From positions 61,544 through 77,003 of the forward strand of contig JAHBMJ010004800.1 in NCBI GenBank assembly GCA_018398765.1: a stretch of DNA of 15,460 bases, given 5' to 3'. Positions 1 to 9,236 of this stretch are shown here, piece after piece (the first letter of the stretch is position 1; each line of letters begins with the position of its first letter). The stretch is from Chromera velia. Taxonomy: Eukaryota; Sar; Chromeraceae. A program made the translations under genes and the position numbers. The notes below the pieces were generated by a model. The model was not told where the DNA came from and searched no databases. It saw only the letters and a program-made list of their open reading frames with translations.

Positions 1-182
1 GGATGCGTCGAGATGGATGTGCCTGAGGAAACTGCACAGAAGCGATCCGAAACAGAGAAGGGAAGGGGAGAGGAGAGGAAGAGACACAGATAGGAAACGG
101 GAAGGGAGAGAAGAGAGCAGGACCTGTTGTCCTTTTTTTTTCTTTTTATGCGCCTTCTTTTCTGTTTGCCTGTGTCTCTGTC

Positions 183-183
183 C

Positions 184-216
<33 letters not shown>

Positions 217-219
217 TGA
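183..219 (+). repeat. (CT)n(GT)n compound dinucleotide repeat
   Basis: CT units from about 183 to 199 pass directly into GT units to about 219. The repeat lies about 45 bp before the TGCAG acceptor at 261-265 of the first visible exon of the membrane-protein gene, so it is probably intronic. Confidence 0.9.
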
Positions 220-265
220 GTGTGTATGTGTTCAGAAATTTCCGACTGTTTGCATATGTGTGCAG

Positions 266-1523
266 CTGATTTGCGTGGCAATCTCGTTCATCGGGGGCTT
301 GCTGGGTGTCGGCATGCTGGCCCGCATGGAATACTCTATGAGGAAGAAGGGGAGGTATAAGAAGAGATACGCAACATACGCAGCAATGTGCACGTGCGCC
401 GGTGCAGTCGCACAAGTCAGCCAGAGGGAGGGAAGGGGGGGACGAATGGAAAGCCTTCTCCTCGCTGTGGTTTATGGGTTCCCTCTGTAGGGGCGACCAG
501 ATTGTTTTTCCTCTTTATTGACATTTGTCTCTCCTCACTGTCTCATACTTCCACGACCTCTTTCCATCACTATTGCTTCCTTCCTTTCGCCCTTCTTGTC
601 CTGTTTTGGTCTCCTCTATAACCAATTCGTCCATTTATCCGGTGATTTGCTTAATTCCCTCGCTTCACCTGTCCCATACAGGTCGTTGGCGTTGCTTGCT
701 ACTGGTCTTTCGCCGGCGTTCTCTCGGGCAGCTGGATGACCGAGATCGATTTTGTCAACACTTCGCCTTGTGAGTTGTCAATTTCTTTCTTTCGGCTGAG
801 GATTCTCGTTCTCATTGTCTAAACGTCTGGGTTGGTTTCTCTTTTCTCTATCGGAGGTCTTATGAGGCACGGGGGCAATTTGCGTGCGTCAACGCAGCGA
901 CACAGACCGTCCTTGCGTCTTTCCGGCGCTGATCTCACGTACTTTCTTTGCTGCCCTTGCTTCCTAAAATCTGCATCAGGGCTACAGGCACTAAATTTGC
1001 CGTCCTTTGCTTTCCTTCCTTCGCCTGAATTCTTCTTCTGTGTTTCGCTCTCTCCACCCACGCACTTCCTCCCACTCGATCGGCGGACCCGTTTTTCCTT
1101 TGGAAGCCGGTAATCAGTTTTCTTCGTTGGATCGTTCGAGCAGTTCCTTTTCTTCGTGGATCAAGTTCTTGACATGATCATCGGTGAATGCATGGCTGCC
1201 CCCCCCTTTTTTTCTGAATTCGGTGAATGCATGCAGACAACGGGTGCTACTTCAGCTGGTATGGCGGTGTGTTCGCGTGTCTGCAACTGACAACGGCAGC
1301 TGCGATGACCATTTGGAATCTGTACGTCTTTTTTTGAGCTCTTTCTTTCTTCTTTTCTCTTTGTTTGTTTTGCCGGTGTTTGTCAGCCAGACGTCATGTC
1401 ATGCTTTGCTCTCTTTGAAGCTTGCGTCTGTGGGTTGGTCTGATGGTGTCTCTTTTCTTTCTCTTTTTCTTTCTTTCTTTTTTTCTTTTTTTCTTTCTTT
1501 CTTTCTTTCTTTCTGCCTTTTTC

Positions 1524-1563
<40 letters not shown>

Positions 1564-2483
1564 CACTTAGTAAGCCAGGAAGATGGCTGCACAAGTCACT
1601 GTCAGAGGTGGCACGCAGACAGTCCGGCTTTCTGTCCATTAATGTGTTTTTCTCTTCCTTTGGTTGGGTCACTCTGTGTAGATAAGGAGGAAAATGCATT
1701 TGATTGTACTACTTCGATTGTTCTTCTTGTGCTTTCATTTGGTGTCACTATTGCAGGACGGAGAAGAGCCTTCTCAGTTTCGAAAGACCGGAGGAAGGTC
1801 AGTCAGTCAGTCAGTCAGTCAATGAGTTGCTTAGTCAAAAATAGAACCAGGTGCATCAGCAGGAGGGTCGCCTAATCTGCCAATTGGACAGTATTGTGTA
1901 GACACTTTGTCTCATTACTTTGGTCACTCATTCATTCATCCATTCATTTATTCGTTCATTCATTCATTCATTCATTCATTCATTCAGTTAGTCAGTCAGT
2001 CAGTCAGTCAGTCAGTCAGTCAGTTTCTCCAGCTCCCCATGCGTGTAGAAGGAAACGCCTGCACAGGAGCAGCAGAGTGGAATGGAAAGAGTTTCTTTCC
2101 ACATTCCATTCAAAAGACGTCACGAGGCCAAAGAAGGCGTTTTGTTTTCGTCGTTCATCTCATTATCAGACGTACGCATAAATCTATTTGCAGAGGCATG
2201 CAGTCCAAAGTCTGCATCACTGCATCATCAATGCATGTCTGTCCATCAACACAACACAACGCCATGCATTCCATTCGATGAATGCATGCCTCCCACGCAT
2301 GCAGAGGACGACGATGAGGACTTCTGGGAGCCCTTCAGAAGGCAACAGCAAGGAAAGAAGGACAGAAACAGAGAGGAGGACAGAGGACCCCACAGGCAGT
2401 TGGCACAAAACCAGGGGGAGCCCTCTCTGATCCTCCCTCCTCGCGCTCCCTCGGCGTTTGTCCCCCCCCGCATGGGACGCTGA
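266..2483 (+). CDS. Unidentified multi-pass membrane protein, 5' end missing (five exons seen)
   Basis: I do not recognise this family. Exons joined in phase: 266-415, 682-769, 1237-1321, 1757-1797 and 2305-2483, with stop TGA at 2481-2483. They give 180 residues without an in-frame stop. Three hydrophobic segments are visible. The first (residues 1-20, with IGGLLGVGMLA) is followed by a basic loop rich in K, R and Y. The second (about 40-67) spans the first visible intron. The third (about 88-106) follows the loop NTSPYNGCYFSW. The C-terminal tail (about 109-180) has no membrane segment: an acidic patch EEEDDDED comes first, then an R/Q/K-rich stretch, and it ends proline-rich (ILPPRAPSAFVPPRMGR). 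The exon before 266 is not resolved, so a start codon and perhaps another membrane segment lie upstream or outside the window. All phases agree (0, 1, 2, 1). Exon 4 (41 bp) and the 415/416 donor (GTCAGC) are the least certain points. Location in the cell is unknown. Confidence 0.72.
1449..1559 (+). repeat. Long polypyrimidine tract, (CTTT)n then (CT)n, in an intron
   Basis: About 110 bases are almost all C and T: first TTTC/CTTT units, then about 17 CT units. The tract lies in the third visible intron of the membrane-protein gene, roughly 200 bp before the inferred acceptor at 1756. Long open frames across it in both directions are repeat translations and were not called as genes. Confidence 0.9.
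1798..1821 (+). repeat. (GTCA)6 array that begins exactly at an inferred 5' splice site
   Basis: Six perfect GTCA units start at the first base of the intron after exon 1757-1797. The first unit is therefore also the splice donor. See the finding on GTNN arrays at donors. Confidence 0.8.
1929..2024 (+). repeat. Compound microsatellite (ATTC)n(AGTC)n
   Basis: Imperfect ATTC units run to about 1986 and then change to nine or ten AGTC units ending near 2024. The repeat lies in the last intron of the membrane-protein gene. The same order of two motifs recurs at 8667-8712. Confidence 0.9.
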
Positions 2484-2760
2484 GCGAGCGATCATCGATG
2501 TGTGCGTCAGGGGACTCGAACAAATCTGCATGCACCCTTACCAGTTGGCTCTCGGATGGGAATGTACGTATGGGTCTGTCTGTTGAGAGTGGCGATTACC
2601 GGTGCATCGCTAACTTTGAAATAACATCTCGAGCGGGGGGCATAGGGGAAAAAAGGGAACAATCAGGAAGCGGGGCACTTACGCAGGCACGCTGTAAGGT
2701 GATGAAGTCAGATCGACGAGCTGATATAGGTGCAAGCACTATCGTTAAAGTTTAATCTCA
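2484..2760 (+). other. Downstream flank of the membrane-protein gene; no gene seen
   Basis: This stretch follows the stop codon at 2483 and is presumably 3' UTR and flank. A TGCATGCA word lies at 2527-2534. Open frames here are short and show no recognisable motif. No clear polyadenylation signal could be assigned. Confidence 0.4.
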
Positions 2761-3211
2761 ATATGAGATGCAGAGAGATGCATGGTTCACGCTTCGGTCT
2801 TATTCCTTGAAAGTTACAGGACCATACATTGAATCAGTAACGTATAACTTAGTTTTTAAATTTGTATTCAATTCATCATCTTGAAATAGATGGAATGTTG
2901 TTCCAAAGACTCACTGGCAACTGTCTTATCTCTTGCTGCCAAACACTTGACGTCCAGACATGCGCAGCATGATGCGCTTACCGATGAACCGATGGCGATA
3001 ACGTATTATGATGAAAATAACTAAAAAATCATGATCGAATTTTAGATTGACTTCAAGTTCAAGTATATCATGTTATTATAGTCTGTATAAGTACAATTCC
3101 TGCCCGAGCTAGCCTTGAAATTTAAAGCTAAATTTAAAGTTTATGTATAGAACGAGCCTGAACTAGCTAAATTAAGTTTGCTAGTAAGTTTGAATAAAAC
3201 CTAAGTTTTAT

Positions 3212-3264
3212 ATGAATGAATAAATGAATGAATGAATGAATGAATGACTCGGAATGAATGACTA
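3212..3264 (+). repeat. (GAAT)n repeat with GACT interruptions
   Basis: About ten GAAT/AATG units with interruptions, ending in GACT. On the - strand this reads AGTC with ATTC units, the same two motifs as the compound repeats at 1929-2024 and 8667-8712. Confidence 0.85.
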
Positions 3265-3712
3265 AGCCAGTGGAGCTGAGCTCCTGGCAGTCCATGTTAT
3301 GCATTTTATGTACGCAGCCTCCATCGGTAACAGTAGTTTTGACCGTCTTAACCGCTGTCAATTAAGGCAGCTAAAGTTGATCTATCATATCAGATCAATT
3401 CTTAGGTCAGTCAATTCTTACCTAAATTTTTGATTTACATTCTTTTCAAAATTTAAATCAAATCGAATATTACGATATAGATATTATATCGATCACGCAA
3501 GTTGAGTCAAATCGATCTGATTGACACTCAAGTTTCCTCATCCTCCCCCCTGCTACTTCGTTTTTATTAGCACTTTGCCATAGATACAACAATATATACT
3601 ACACCAATCCTGTAGGGTTACACAATCACTTTTTTCAAAATGTTTTGTTACACATTGTTTTGTTAGTAGTAAATTGTTATATATTTTAGCAAAATTTTGA
3701 TGAATAAATTAG

Positions 3713-3838
3713 TATACTTTAGTGTGCAGTAATTTAAACTATCATTTTTAGGAATGTATTAAATACACACTTTAGTGTGCACTATTTTAAAGTATCACTT
3801 TTAGAAACGTATTATTACACACTTTAGTGTGTATTAAT
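3713..3838 (+). repeat. 52-53 bp tandem repeat, about 2.4 copies
   Basis: The word ACTTTAGTGTG begins at 3716, 3769 and 3821, giving periods of 53 and 52. The segments between are similar (TTTAAACTATCATTTTTAG against TTTAAAGTATCACTTTTAG). The core CACACTTTAGTGTG is itself a near-palindrome with arms CACAC/GTGTG. Confidence 0.75.
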
Positions 3839-4058
3839 TCTCCGTTTTATTTTCGTCTTCTTCTTCTTCTTCAGGACGGTTTGAGGGTACTGCTTTTGGA
3901 GCAATGGTGTCGTCAGCAACGCGGCACAGAGAACTTTTGAGTACTTAAGGCAGCCTCAGGCAGGGGTAAAAAGAGCAAAGACAGGAGCAGGGGGCGTGCC
4001 ATGAAAGGGACGGTAGATTTGTCTAGAATTATTGCACACTAATTATTACATACTTTTA

Positions 4059-4096
4059 TGTGTAACAAAGGGGGGGTCAAGGGTAATTGTTACACA
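4059..4096. repeat. Inverted repeat TGTGTAAC / GTTACACA
   Basis: TGTGTAAC at 4059-4066 is the exact reverse complement of GTTACACA at 4089-4096, and one further base pairs on the outside. The 22-nt spacer contains a run of seven G. TTACACA words recur at 3618, 3648 and 3816, so this may be part of the local transposon-like family. Confidence 0.5.
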
Positions 4097-4532
4097 TTTA
4101 ACTTTATGTAACACTATAGCATTGATATAGTATATACAAGAGGCTCGGATTATTCAAGCGATCAACATTTCTTTTTTTTTAAGTTCAATCTATAGTTCTA
4201 ATCTAATATGCATTCGGTTCAGTCTAGAAGATTTCTTCCTCTTCTCAACTGAGGGCTTGTTACCGTGCTACGTGCACACTACTGCATGCAAGGGGATCAG
4301 TAGTCCTGCAATCCGTTCGGATTGGAAACCGAAACGGTCGGTTGGGAGTGCACAGAGTTCGAATAGTTGAATTAAGAAGCGGTGATGCCAAGCCAGCGAT
4401 TTGACGACTCGAAGGAACAGTTCGAAGAGGTGCAGAGAGATTGACGAAGAAATACGCGATGCCCGACAGAAGTGCACAGAGTCCGGGGAATCGACGAGTC
4501 GGTTGCAAAGAGAGGGAGAAGGACGGGGAAGC

Positions 4533-4534
<2 letters not shown>

Positions 4535-4563
<29 letters not shown>
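4535..4563 (+). repeat. (GA)n microsatellite
   Basis: About fourteen GA units follow a longer purine-rich run. Confidence 0.95.
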
Positions 4564-4874
4564 CACGGAGGTTCTACTCCGGTTATCTTTCATGTAAATG
4601 CAGAAATATTCATAAACATGCAAGATTACGTACATGTGGTATACTACTACCAAAACAAAAATGGAAATGCACGTTCATCAATCCGAGCCTAGAAGACAGG
4701 ATGCAAGACAGCCATGCAGCGAGGGAAAAACGCCTACGGAATTGAGAAAGGGAGAGAGAAAAGGACAAAACGAGAAAAAAGGGAAGAGAGACGAAGTAGA
4801 ACTTCTGATGGAAGCAAACGACAAAAGTGGGAGAATCGACACTGACAAAAAGAAACTGAGGCTGCACAAATTTC

Positions 4875-4877
<3 letters not shown>

Positions 4878-4910
<33 letters not shown>
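4878..4910 (+). repeat. (CT)n microsatellite
   Basis: About sixteen uninterrupted CT units. Confidence 0.95.
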
Positions 4911-4914
<4 letters not shown>

Positions 4915-5054
4915 AGCTGGTTGGCTGTCTGAAGGTCTGTTTGTCTGTTTTATTTCAACGTTTTATCAGGGTACGCATCTGTCAACCTTTTCTCGACCTA
5001 TCCTTCTTCCTCTCGCTGTGCCTTTCTTACACACGCGCAGACAAAGAGGCACAC

Positions 5055-5057
<3 letters not shown>

Positions 5058-5100
<43 letters not shown>

Positions 5101-5119
5101 AAACACACACACACANNNN
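5058..5119 (+). repeat. (CA)n microsatellite ending in a 4-N assembly gap
   Basis: CA units run from about 5058 to 5115 with one TC interruption near 5099, then four undetermined bases (5116-5119). Downstream is a C-rich stretch with CACCCACATGCA units. The true repeat length is probably unknown here. Confidence 0.95.
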
Positions 5120-5285
5120 CCCCACCCACATGCACACCCCCACCCACATGCAGCCCATGCAACCCCATGAATGCATGCAACGGAGCTTGAGAACCTCTAA
5201 AGCGCATGAACATGGCAAGAAGGGCAGATAACGACCCTCTCCCTCCACTTCTGGGCGCACGTGCGTCTGCTGAACAGACCTGCAG

Positions 5286-5513
5286 GGTTTTGATGGAGTC
5301 CCGAGGCAGCATGCAGGAAGCCGACAAGGTAAGAGCCTCTGCTCGAGTGCAGGGCCGATGTTCTTCCGTTTTTTGCCCTCTGGTCGCCTGTGGTCTCACC
5401 TCAACTCCTCTCCCTCAAACTGCATGGAGCTATGGGTTGAACGCAAAGGATGTGAGGTTTTGGGAAAAAAAATTATGCAAGCCGCTGACCTGCTGCCTCG
5501 TTCCGAGACGCCT
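5286..5513 (+). CDS. Weak exon-like segments of an unknown gene or gene remnant
   Basis: A TGCAG acceptor at 5281-5285 is followed by an open stretch containing ATG at 5293 and ending in AAG with a GTAAGAG donor at 5329. A second open segment, reading CMELWVERKGCEVLGKK then MQAADLLPRSETP, ends at 5513 with a consensus GTAAGT donor. Both segments look more protein-like than their surroundings, and the donors are strong. A clean acceptor for the second segment is not evident (the best is a GAG near 5428), and a third exon is only hinted at around 5650-5700. I recognise no domain. It may be a small gene, a pseudogene or chance. Confidence 0.25.
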
Positions 5514-5825
5514 GTAAGTAACCGCTGCATGTTGTTGCACCCACACCGGTTTGCTGGGAGTCACCCCGTTGTCACCTTCTTGGGCTTGACGTCCCCCTAT
5601 CTTGTCTACCGACTTTGGAGTCGTCATTTCCTTCCTACACCTCGGAGACTGCAGCGCAGAGTCTGGACATGCAGCACCTACGTGACTTGGAACCTTCTTT
5701 AGTGTCTCTCTATATTCTTCTTATCGCCTCTCCGGGCGTGTCTCTCTATATAGCTGCATGTGTCGGGCCTTGGAACCACATGCATGCATCTTCAGGTGGA
5801 TATAGTCGATTATGCATGCATGCAG

Positions 5826-5926
5826 TTAATTAATCGGCTCTGCGCGGGTGCGCACGTGGCCGCGGGCCCGCCCGGGCCGGATGCATGCATATGTCACTGA
5901 CTATATATGTGACATAATGTGACACA
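5826..5926. other. GC-rich spike framed by TTAATTAA and ATGCATGCAT, with an adjoining inverted repeat
   Basis: The 40 bases 5841-5880 contain 36 G or C, including GTGCGCAC and GCGGGCCCGCCCGGGCC. They are bordered by TTAATTAA (5826-5833) and ATGCATGCAT (5881-5890). Just downstream TATGTCAC (5890-5897) and GTGACATA (5909-5916) form a perfect 8-bp inverted repeat. ATGTGACA then recurs at 5917. Confidence 0.5.
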
Positions 5927-6042
5927 CCCCGGCCAGCCGCCACCGACCTGCATGGATGATTCGGCTCGTCCCCAAAAGACATGCAGCATAAAGGTCTACA
6001 GCGCTCTCATGCATGCAACTGATTGATGATAGGACGGGGTTA

Positions 6043-6062
6043 ACTGGGGCCTACTGGGGCCT
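6043..6062 (+). repeat. Perfect 10-bp tandem duplication ACTGGGGCCT
   Basis: Two adjacent identical copies of ACTGGGGCCT, about 20 bp upstream of retroposon-like tail copy 1. Possibly part of the same element. Confidence 0.6.
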
Positions 6063-6080
6063 TTTGCAAGTGGAGGCCTG

Positions 6081-6139
6081 GCAGTGGACCGTGGGGAAAC
6101 CCGGAATATAAATCCTGCTATCCTATCCTATCCTATCCT
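6081..6139 (+). repeat. Retroposon-like 3' tail, copy 1, with (TCCTA)n
   Basis: The motif GGACCGTGGGGAAACCCGG and its flanks (6081-6120) run directly into about four TCCTA units (6117-6139). It matches the copy at 6449-6488 over about 40 bp. A conserved 3' end joined to a variable short tandem tail is typical of some non-LTR retrotransposons and SINEs. Confidence 0.45.
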
Positions 6140-6448
6140 TAGCCAAGTCGAACTGCCCTCCGCATTCATGTAGAAAACAACATAAAACAACAAGAATTAA
6201 GAAGAATGCAAAGTTATGGTAAACAATAGAAAGCAAGAAGTTGGTTGCCGTCACAACTCCCTCCTAGCTCCCTCTGCCAAAGTGGATACTTTAATGTGGT
6301 GATATAAAACTAGGTATAAAACTAGCTATAAAAATTTGATTAATTACTAAGATTCCAAAGAAGGATTCGTTTAGTACTTGGACTCCTTCTAGATTGAACA
6401 AATCCCAAACGGTGTAAGCCAACCTCCCGCAATGGATCCTATAAAGTA

Positions 6449-6510
6449 CCAGCGGACCGTGGGCAAAACCTGGAACATCATTGTTACATCAATAAATCAA
6501 TCAATCAATG
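6449..6510 (+). repeat. Retroposon-like 3' tail, copy 2, with (AATC)n
   Basis: The motif GGACCGTGGGCAAAACCTGG and its flanks are followed by AATAAATCAATCAATCAATG. It is about 70-75 percent identical to copy 1 over 40 bp, but the tail repeat is different. Same orientation, 368 bp apart. Confidence 0.45.
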
Positions 6511-7241
6511 CTATGTTATGCTATACCCATATAAAGCGATTACAATATTTAAAAAACCTTTCAAAAATTGCATAACAGGCTTTTACTGGCCTCTTAGCTG
6601 TAAATACACGTTTTGAGTTTGAATAATATATGCAAACTTAAGTGTTATTAAGTGCGTCGCCCAGGCAGGAATTGGCTGCATTCTCTCGCATGACTGGCCC
6701 CGGAACTGCCCTGCTTGCCAGCCCGTCTGTCTTGTCGCGAGGAAGAGTCGTCAGTGCCAATGGAGGAAGTTTCAAGTTTGACTTTCACGGTCAACTACGG
6801 AAACAGTCAAGAGAAGGGGGGTGTCTTTGCACCTGTCAGTGGACGCATGGGGACAGAAATTGAAGGATGGAGCGAAGAGCGTCTGTGTCGATCAGTCGAT
6901 CGAGGGGGGCGTTGAAGGGTCAGTGGAGGGAAGGACATGCATGCACAAGTGCAAGCAACACGTTTGACAGACGGAACGTGGAAAAACGGCCAATCAGTCA
7001 AAGCACGGAGTCGTCTTGCCGCCTTGCAATGGTGCCAGGGAGGGAAGGGAAAGGGGCCCGTCAGTCACTTCAGGGTTCTCTGAGTTGAGGATAAGAAGGA
7101 TCGAGGTCACAGGCAGCTAGGGGAAAGGGGTGGATGGGTGGGCGTGTGTGTACGAATGCGCCAAGCGGAAGAAAATCGAAGAAACCCGAAGAGAGGTCCC
7201 AGACTGAGGGAGAGAGAGTGGCAGAAAGAAAAAAAGAGGCA

Positions 7242-7278
7242 AAGGAGGAAGGAAGGAAGGAAGGGAGGAAGGAAAGGA
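7242..7278 (+). repeat. (GGAA)n within a long purine tract
   Basis: GGAA units lie inside a mostly purine stretch from about 7205 to 7278. It is about 380 bp beyond the COX5B stop codon, where it would read as pyrimidine-rich on the transcribed side. Confidence 0.85.
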
Positions 7279-7659
7279 CTTCAGCGTCTGCTTCCCTTCT
7301 CTCTTCTCTTTCAGTATTCCAACAAACAAAACAAGCCGACTACAGGCTGCATGCCCCCCTTCTTTCTAACGTCTGTCCAGCCCCCTCCCTTCTTTCCTCG
7401 TTCTCTCTGTCTACTCCACGGCCCTCCGGCTTTCTTCGCCCCATGCACAACAGAAAGAACACCGCAGCCTGATGGCAGAGGTGATGCCCCTCTCTCCTCT
7501 TAAATGGAGCGAGCACCATTCCATTCCATTCTTTTCGCTTCTTTCATCTCCCTCTCTCTACAGAAAGAGACGCGAACACTGAGTTTGTCTGACAAGCACA
7601 CAGACAGACCCAAAAAAGGTCTCTCCTCTATTCTCTTCCTCTTCTGTTCCCCTCTCTTC

Positions 7660-8319
7660 TCAGTGCTCCTCCAGCTGTGGGATTTTGCTCATGTCGATCG
7701 GTTTGTTGGTCTTGATCATGTCTTCAATCTCCTTCGTGGTGATCTGACCTCGACGCAGGGCCTCTGCATCCATCCATCCATTTATTCATTCATTCATTCA
7801 TTCAATCATTCATTCATTCACTCACTCATTCATTCATTCATTCATTCATTCATTTCGTTCGTCCGTTCGTTCGCTCATCCATCCATCCATTCAATTGTCC
7901 ATTCATCCATCCATCCATTCATCCATCCATTCACTTGTCCATTCATCCATCCATTCATTCACTCATTCATTCATTCATTCATCCATCCATCCAGCCATTC
8001 ATTCACTCATCCATTCATTCATTCATTCATTCATGCAACGTTGGTTGGCACTCATTCATTTATGAGTGCGCGCGTGTGTACATCACCCACTGAAAAAAAA
8101 AGCAAGTGTGCGATTTGATGCAGGCAAACTCTCTCTTACTCATTTTCTTCCTCCCTGCCCCTCTCTCTTTCTCTCTCTCAGTCGCTCTTCTCACAACTGC
8201 CCCTAGACACAAAAGAAGAAGAAGAAGCAGAAGAAGAGGAGGCCGATGCCCCTCCCCGTATCCTCCCCTCTCTCACTAGAGGCATGCCACACAATTAAGG
8301 AAACGGCTAGATGTTCATG

Positions 8320-8350
<31 letters not shown>

Positions 8351-9195
8351 ATTCAATCGTGAATGCATTCGACTGAATGAGGCAAACACTCATCACCGAC
8401 TGACTCTCAGAGTAATTAATTGCCTTTTTCTTTCCATTGTGTTTTTGTCTGGAGAGGCAAATTCGATCGAACTGAACTTCAAAGGGGACGGAAGGAAAGC
8501 GAAAACTCAAACGCAACACCCACCTGAGGTCCCAATGATGTTGTACTTCGAGTACATCCCCACAATCCAGTAGTGGTACTCCCCCTGGCTCCCCTCGTTC
8601 CACAATTTGTGGGCAGACTCCAAGAGCTCCCAGTCAAATGTGTCCTTCACCTGCGTTCACCGATTCCATTCATTCATTCATTCAGTCGCTCAGTCAGTCA
8701 GTCAGTCAGTCAGCCACTCATTCTTCGCTTCTCTGTTTTGATGACTCGTCTGTCACCAGGGCCATCAATCACTCTCGTTGGCGGTGCGGGGGGAGAGCAC
8801 AGCAATCAAATCCATTCGTGATGAGAAAAAGCCGTTCTCTTGCTGCTCTCTGTCTGGCGGTATGAAGGACACTGGCAATTGTCATGAAAAGCAGAAAGGG
8901 AGCTTTGGTACCGGGAAAACGCTGCGGGAATCAACGAATTTTCTCTCCCGCATGCCTTTTCGCTTCCCGGAAAAAGAAAAAGGTCTTTGCAGAGAAGCGA
9001 AAGGACGGCCTCTCTGTCTGCTCCTGTCAGAAAAGGGAAGAGGGGGGCTACGGGGAAGTGAGAAAAGCCACGGAGACACCTGAGATCAGAAATGGAGGAA
9101 TACAGAAAAGAAAGAAGAACACAGAACAGAAGCCAAAGTGTCTCTGTCTCACTCGCTCACTCCTACAAAGAGAAAAAGCAAGAGAGGGAGAGGGA

Positions 9196-9236
<41 letters not shown>

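Larger units (their letters stand above)
3613..4116. mobile_element. Possible MITE with TA target duplication and short terminal inverted repeats
   Basis: TA at 3613-3614 is followed by GGGTTACACAA (3615-3625). At the other end TTATGTAACAC (4104-4114) is followed by TA (4115-4116). The right end read in reverse is GTGTTACATAA, matching the left end at 9 of 11 positions. No transposase frame lies between. A TA duplication with short inverted ends fits Tc1/mariner-type non-autonomous elements. The ends are short and imperfect, so this is tentative. Confidence 0.3.
2761..4250. other. AT-rich non-coding island with repeats
   Basis: Composition turns clearly AT-rich from about 2760 to 4250, unlike the genic parts. 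No open frame of interest is present. It holds a GAAT-type microsatellite (3212-3264), a 52-53 bp tandem repeat (3713-3838) and a possible MITE (3613-4116). This looks like transposon-derived intergenic DNA. Confidence 0.6.
4251..5285. other. Intergenic region with (GA)n, (CT)n and (CA)n tracts; no supported gene
   Basis: Around 4400-4530 the + strand stays open with a plausible-looking charged peptide, but no splice or start signals support it. The rest is dominated by purine-rich sequence and dinucleotide repeats. Two small palindromes are seen near 4310-4345 (AATCCGTTCGGATT; AACCGA/TCGGTT). Confidence 0.4.
5514..7659. other. Intergenic region between the weak exons and the COX5B stop codon
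   Basis: No confident gene. It contains dense ATGCATGCA words (5780-5890, 6009), a GC spike, two retroposon-like tails, an AT-rich part (about 6140-6650), and a GC-richer part (6650-7659) with a purine tract at 7200-7278. The last part must include the COX5B 3' UTR on the - strand. Open frames here show no domain I recognise. Confidence 0.45.

Noticed and set aside
146-415. Antisense open frame opposite the first membrane-protein exon
   Set aside because: Low-complexity (THTHTH, RERERE) shadow of the GT/CT repeat and of the real exon.
1394-1699. 101-residue antisense frame rich in K, R and E
   Set aside because: Translation of the polypyrimidine tract from the other strand.
4300-4372. Possible tRNA suggested by GTTCGAAT and small hairpins
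   Set aside because: No acceptor stem pairing or anticodon arm could be fitted around the T-loop-like word.
4401-4745. Charged 114-residue frame (REIDEEIRDARQK then RERERERE)
   Set aside because: The first part looks peptide-like, but no start, splice or family evidence supports it and the rest is (GA)n.
7504-8118. 204-residue open frame on the + strand
   Set aside because: It is mainly a translation of the ATTC/ATCC array (repeated FIHSFIHP) in the last COX5B intron, opposite to the gene.
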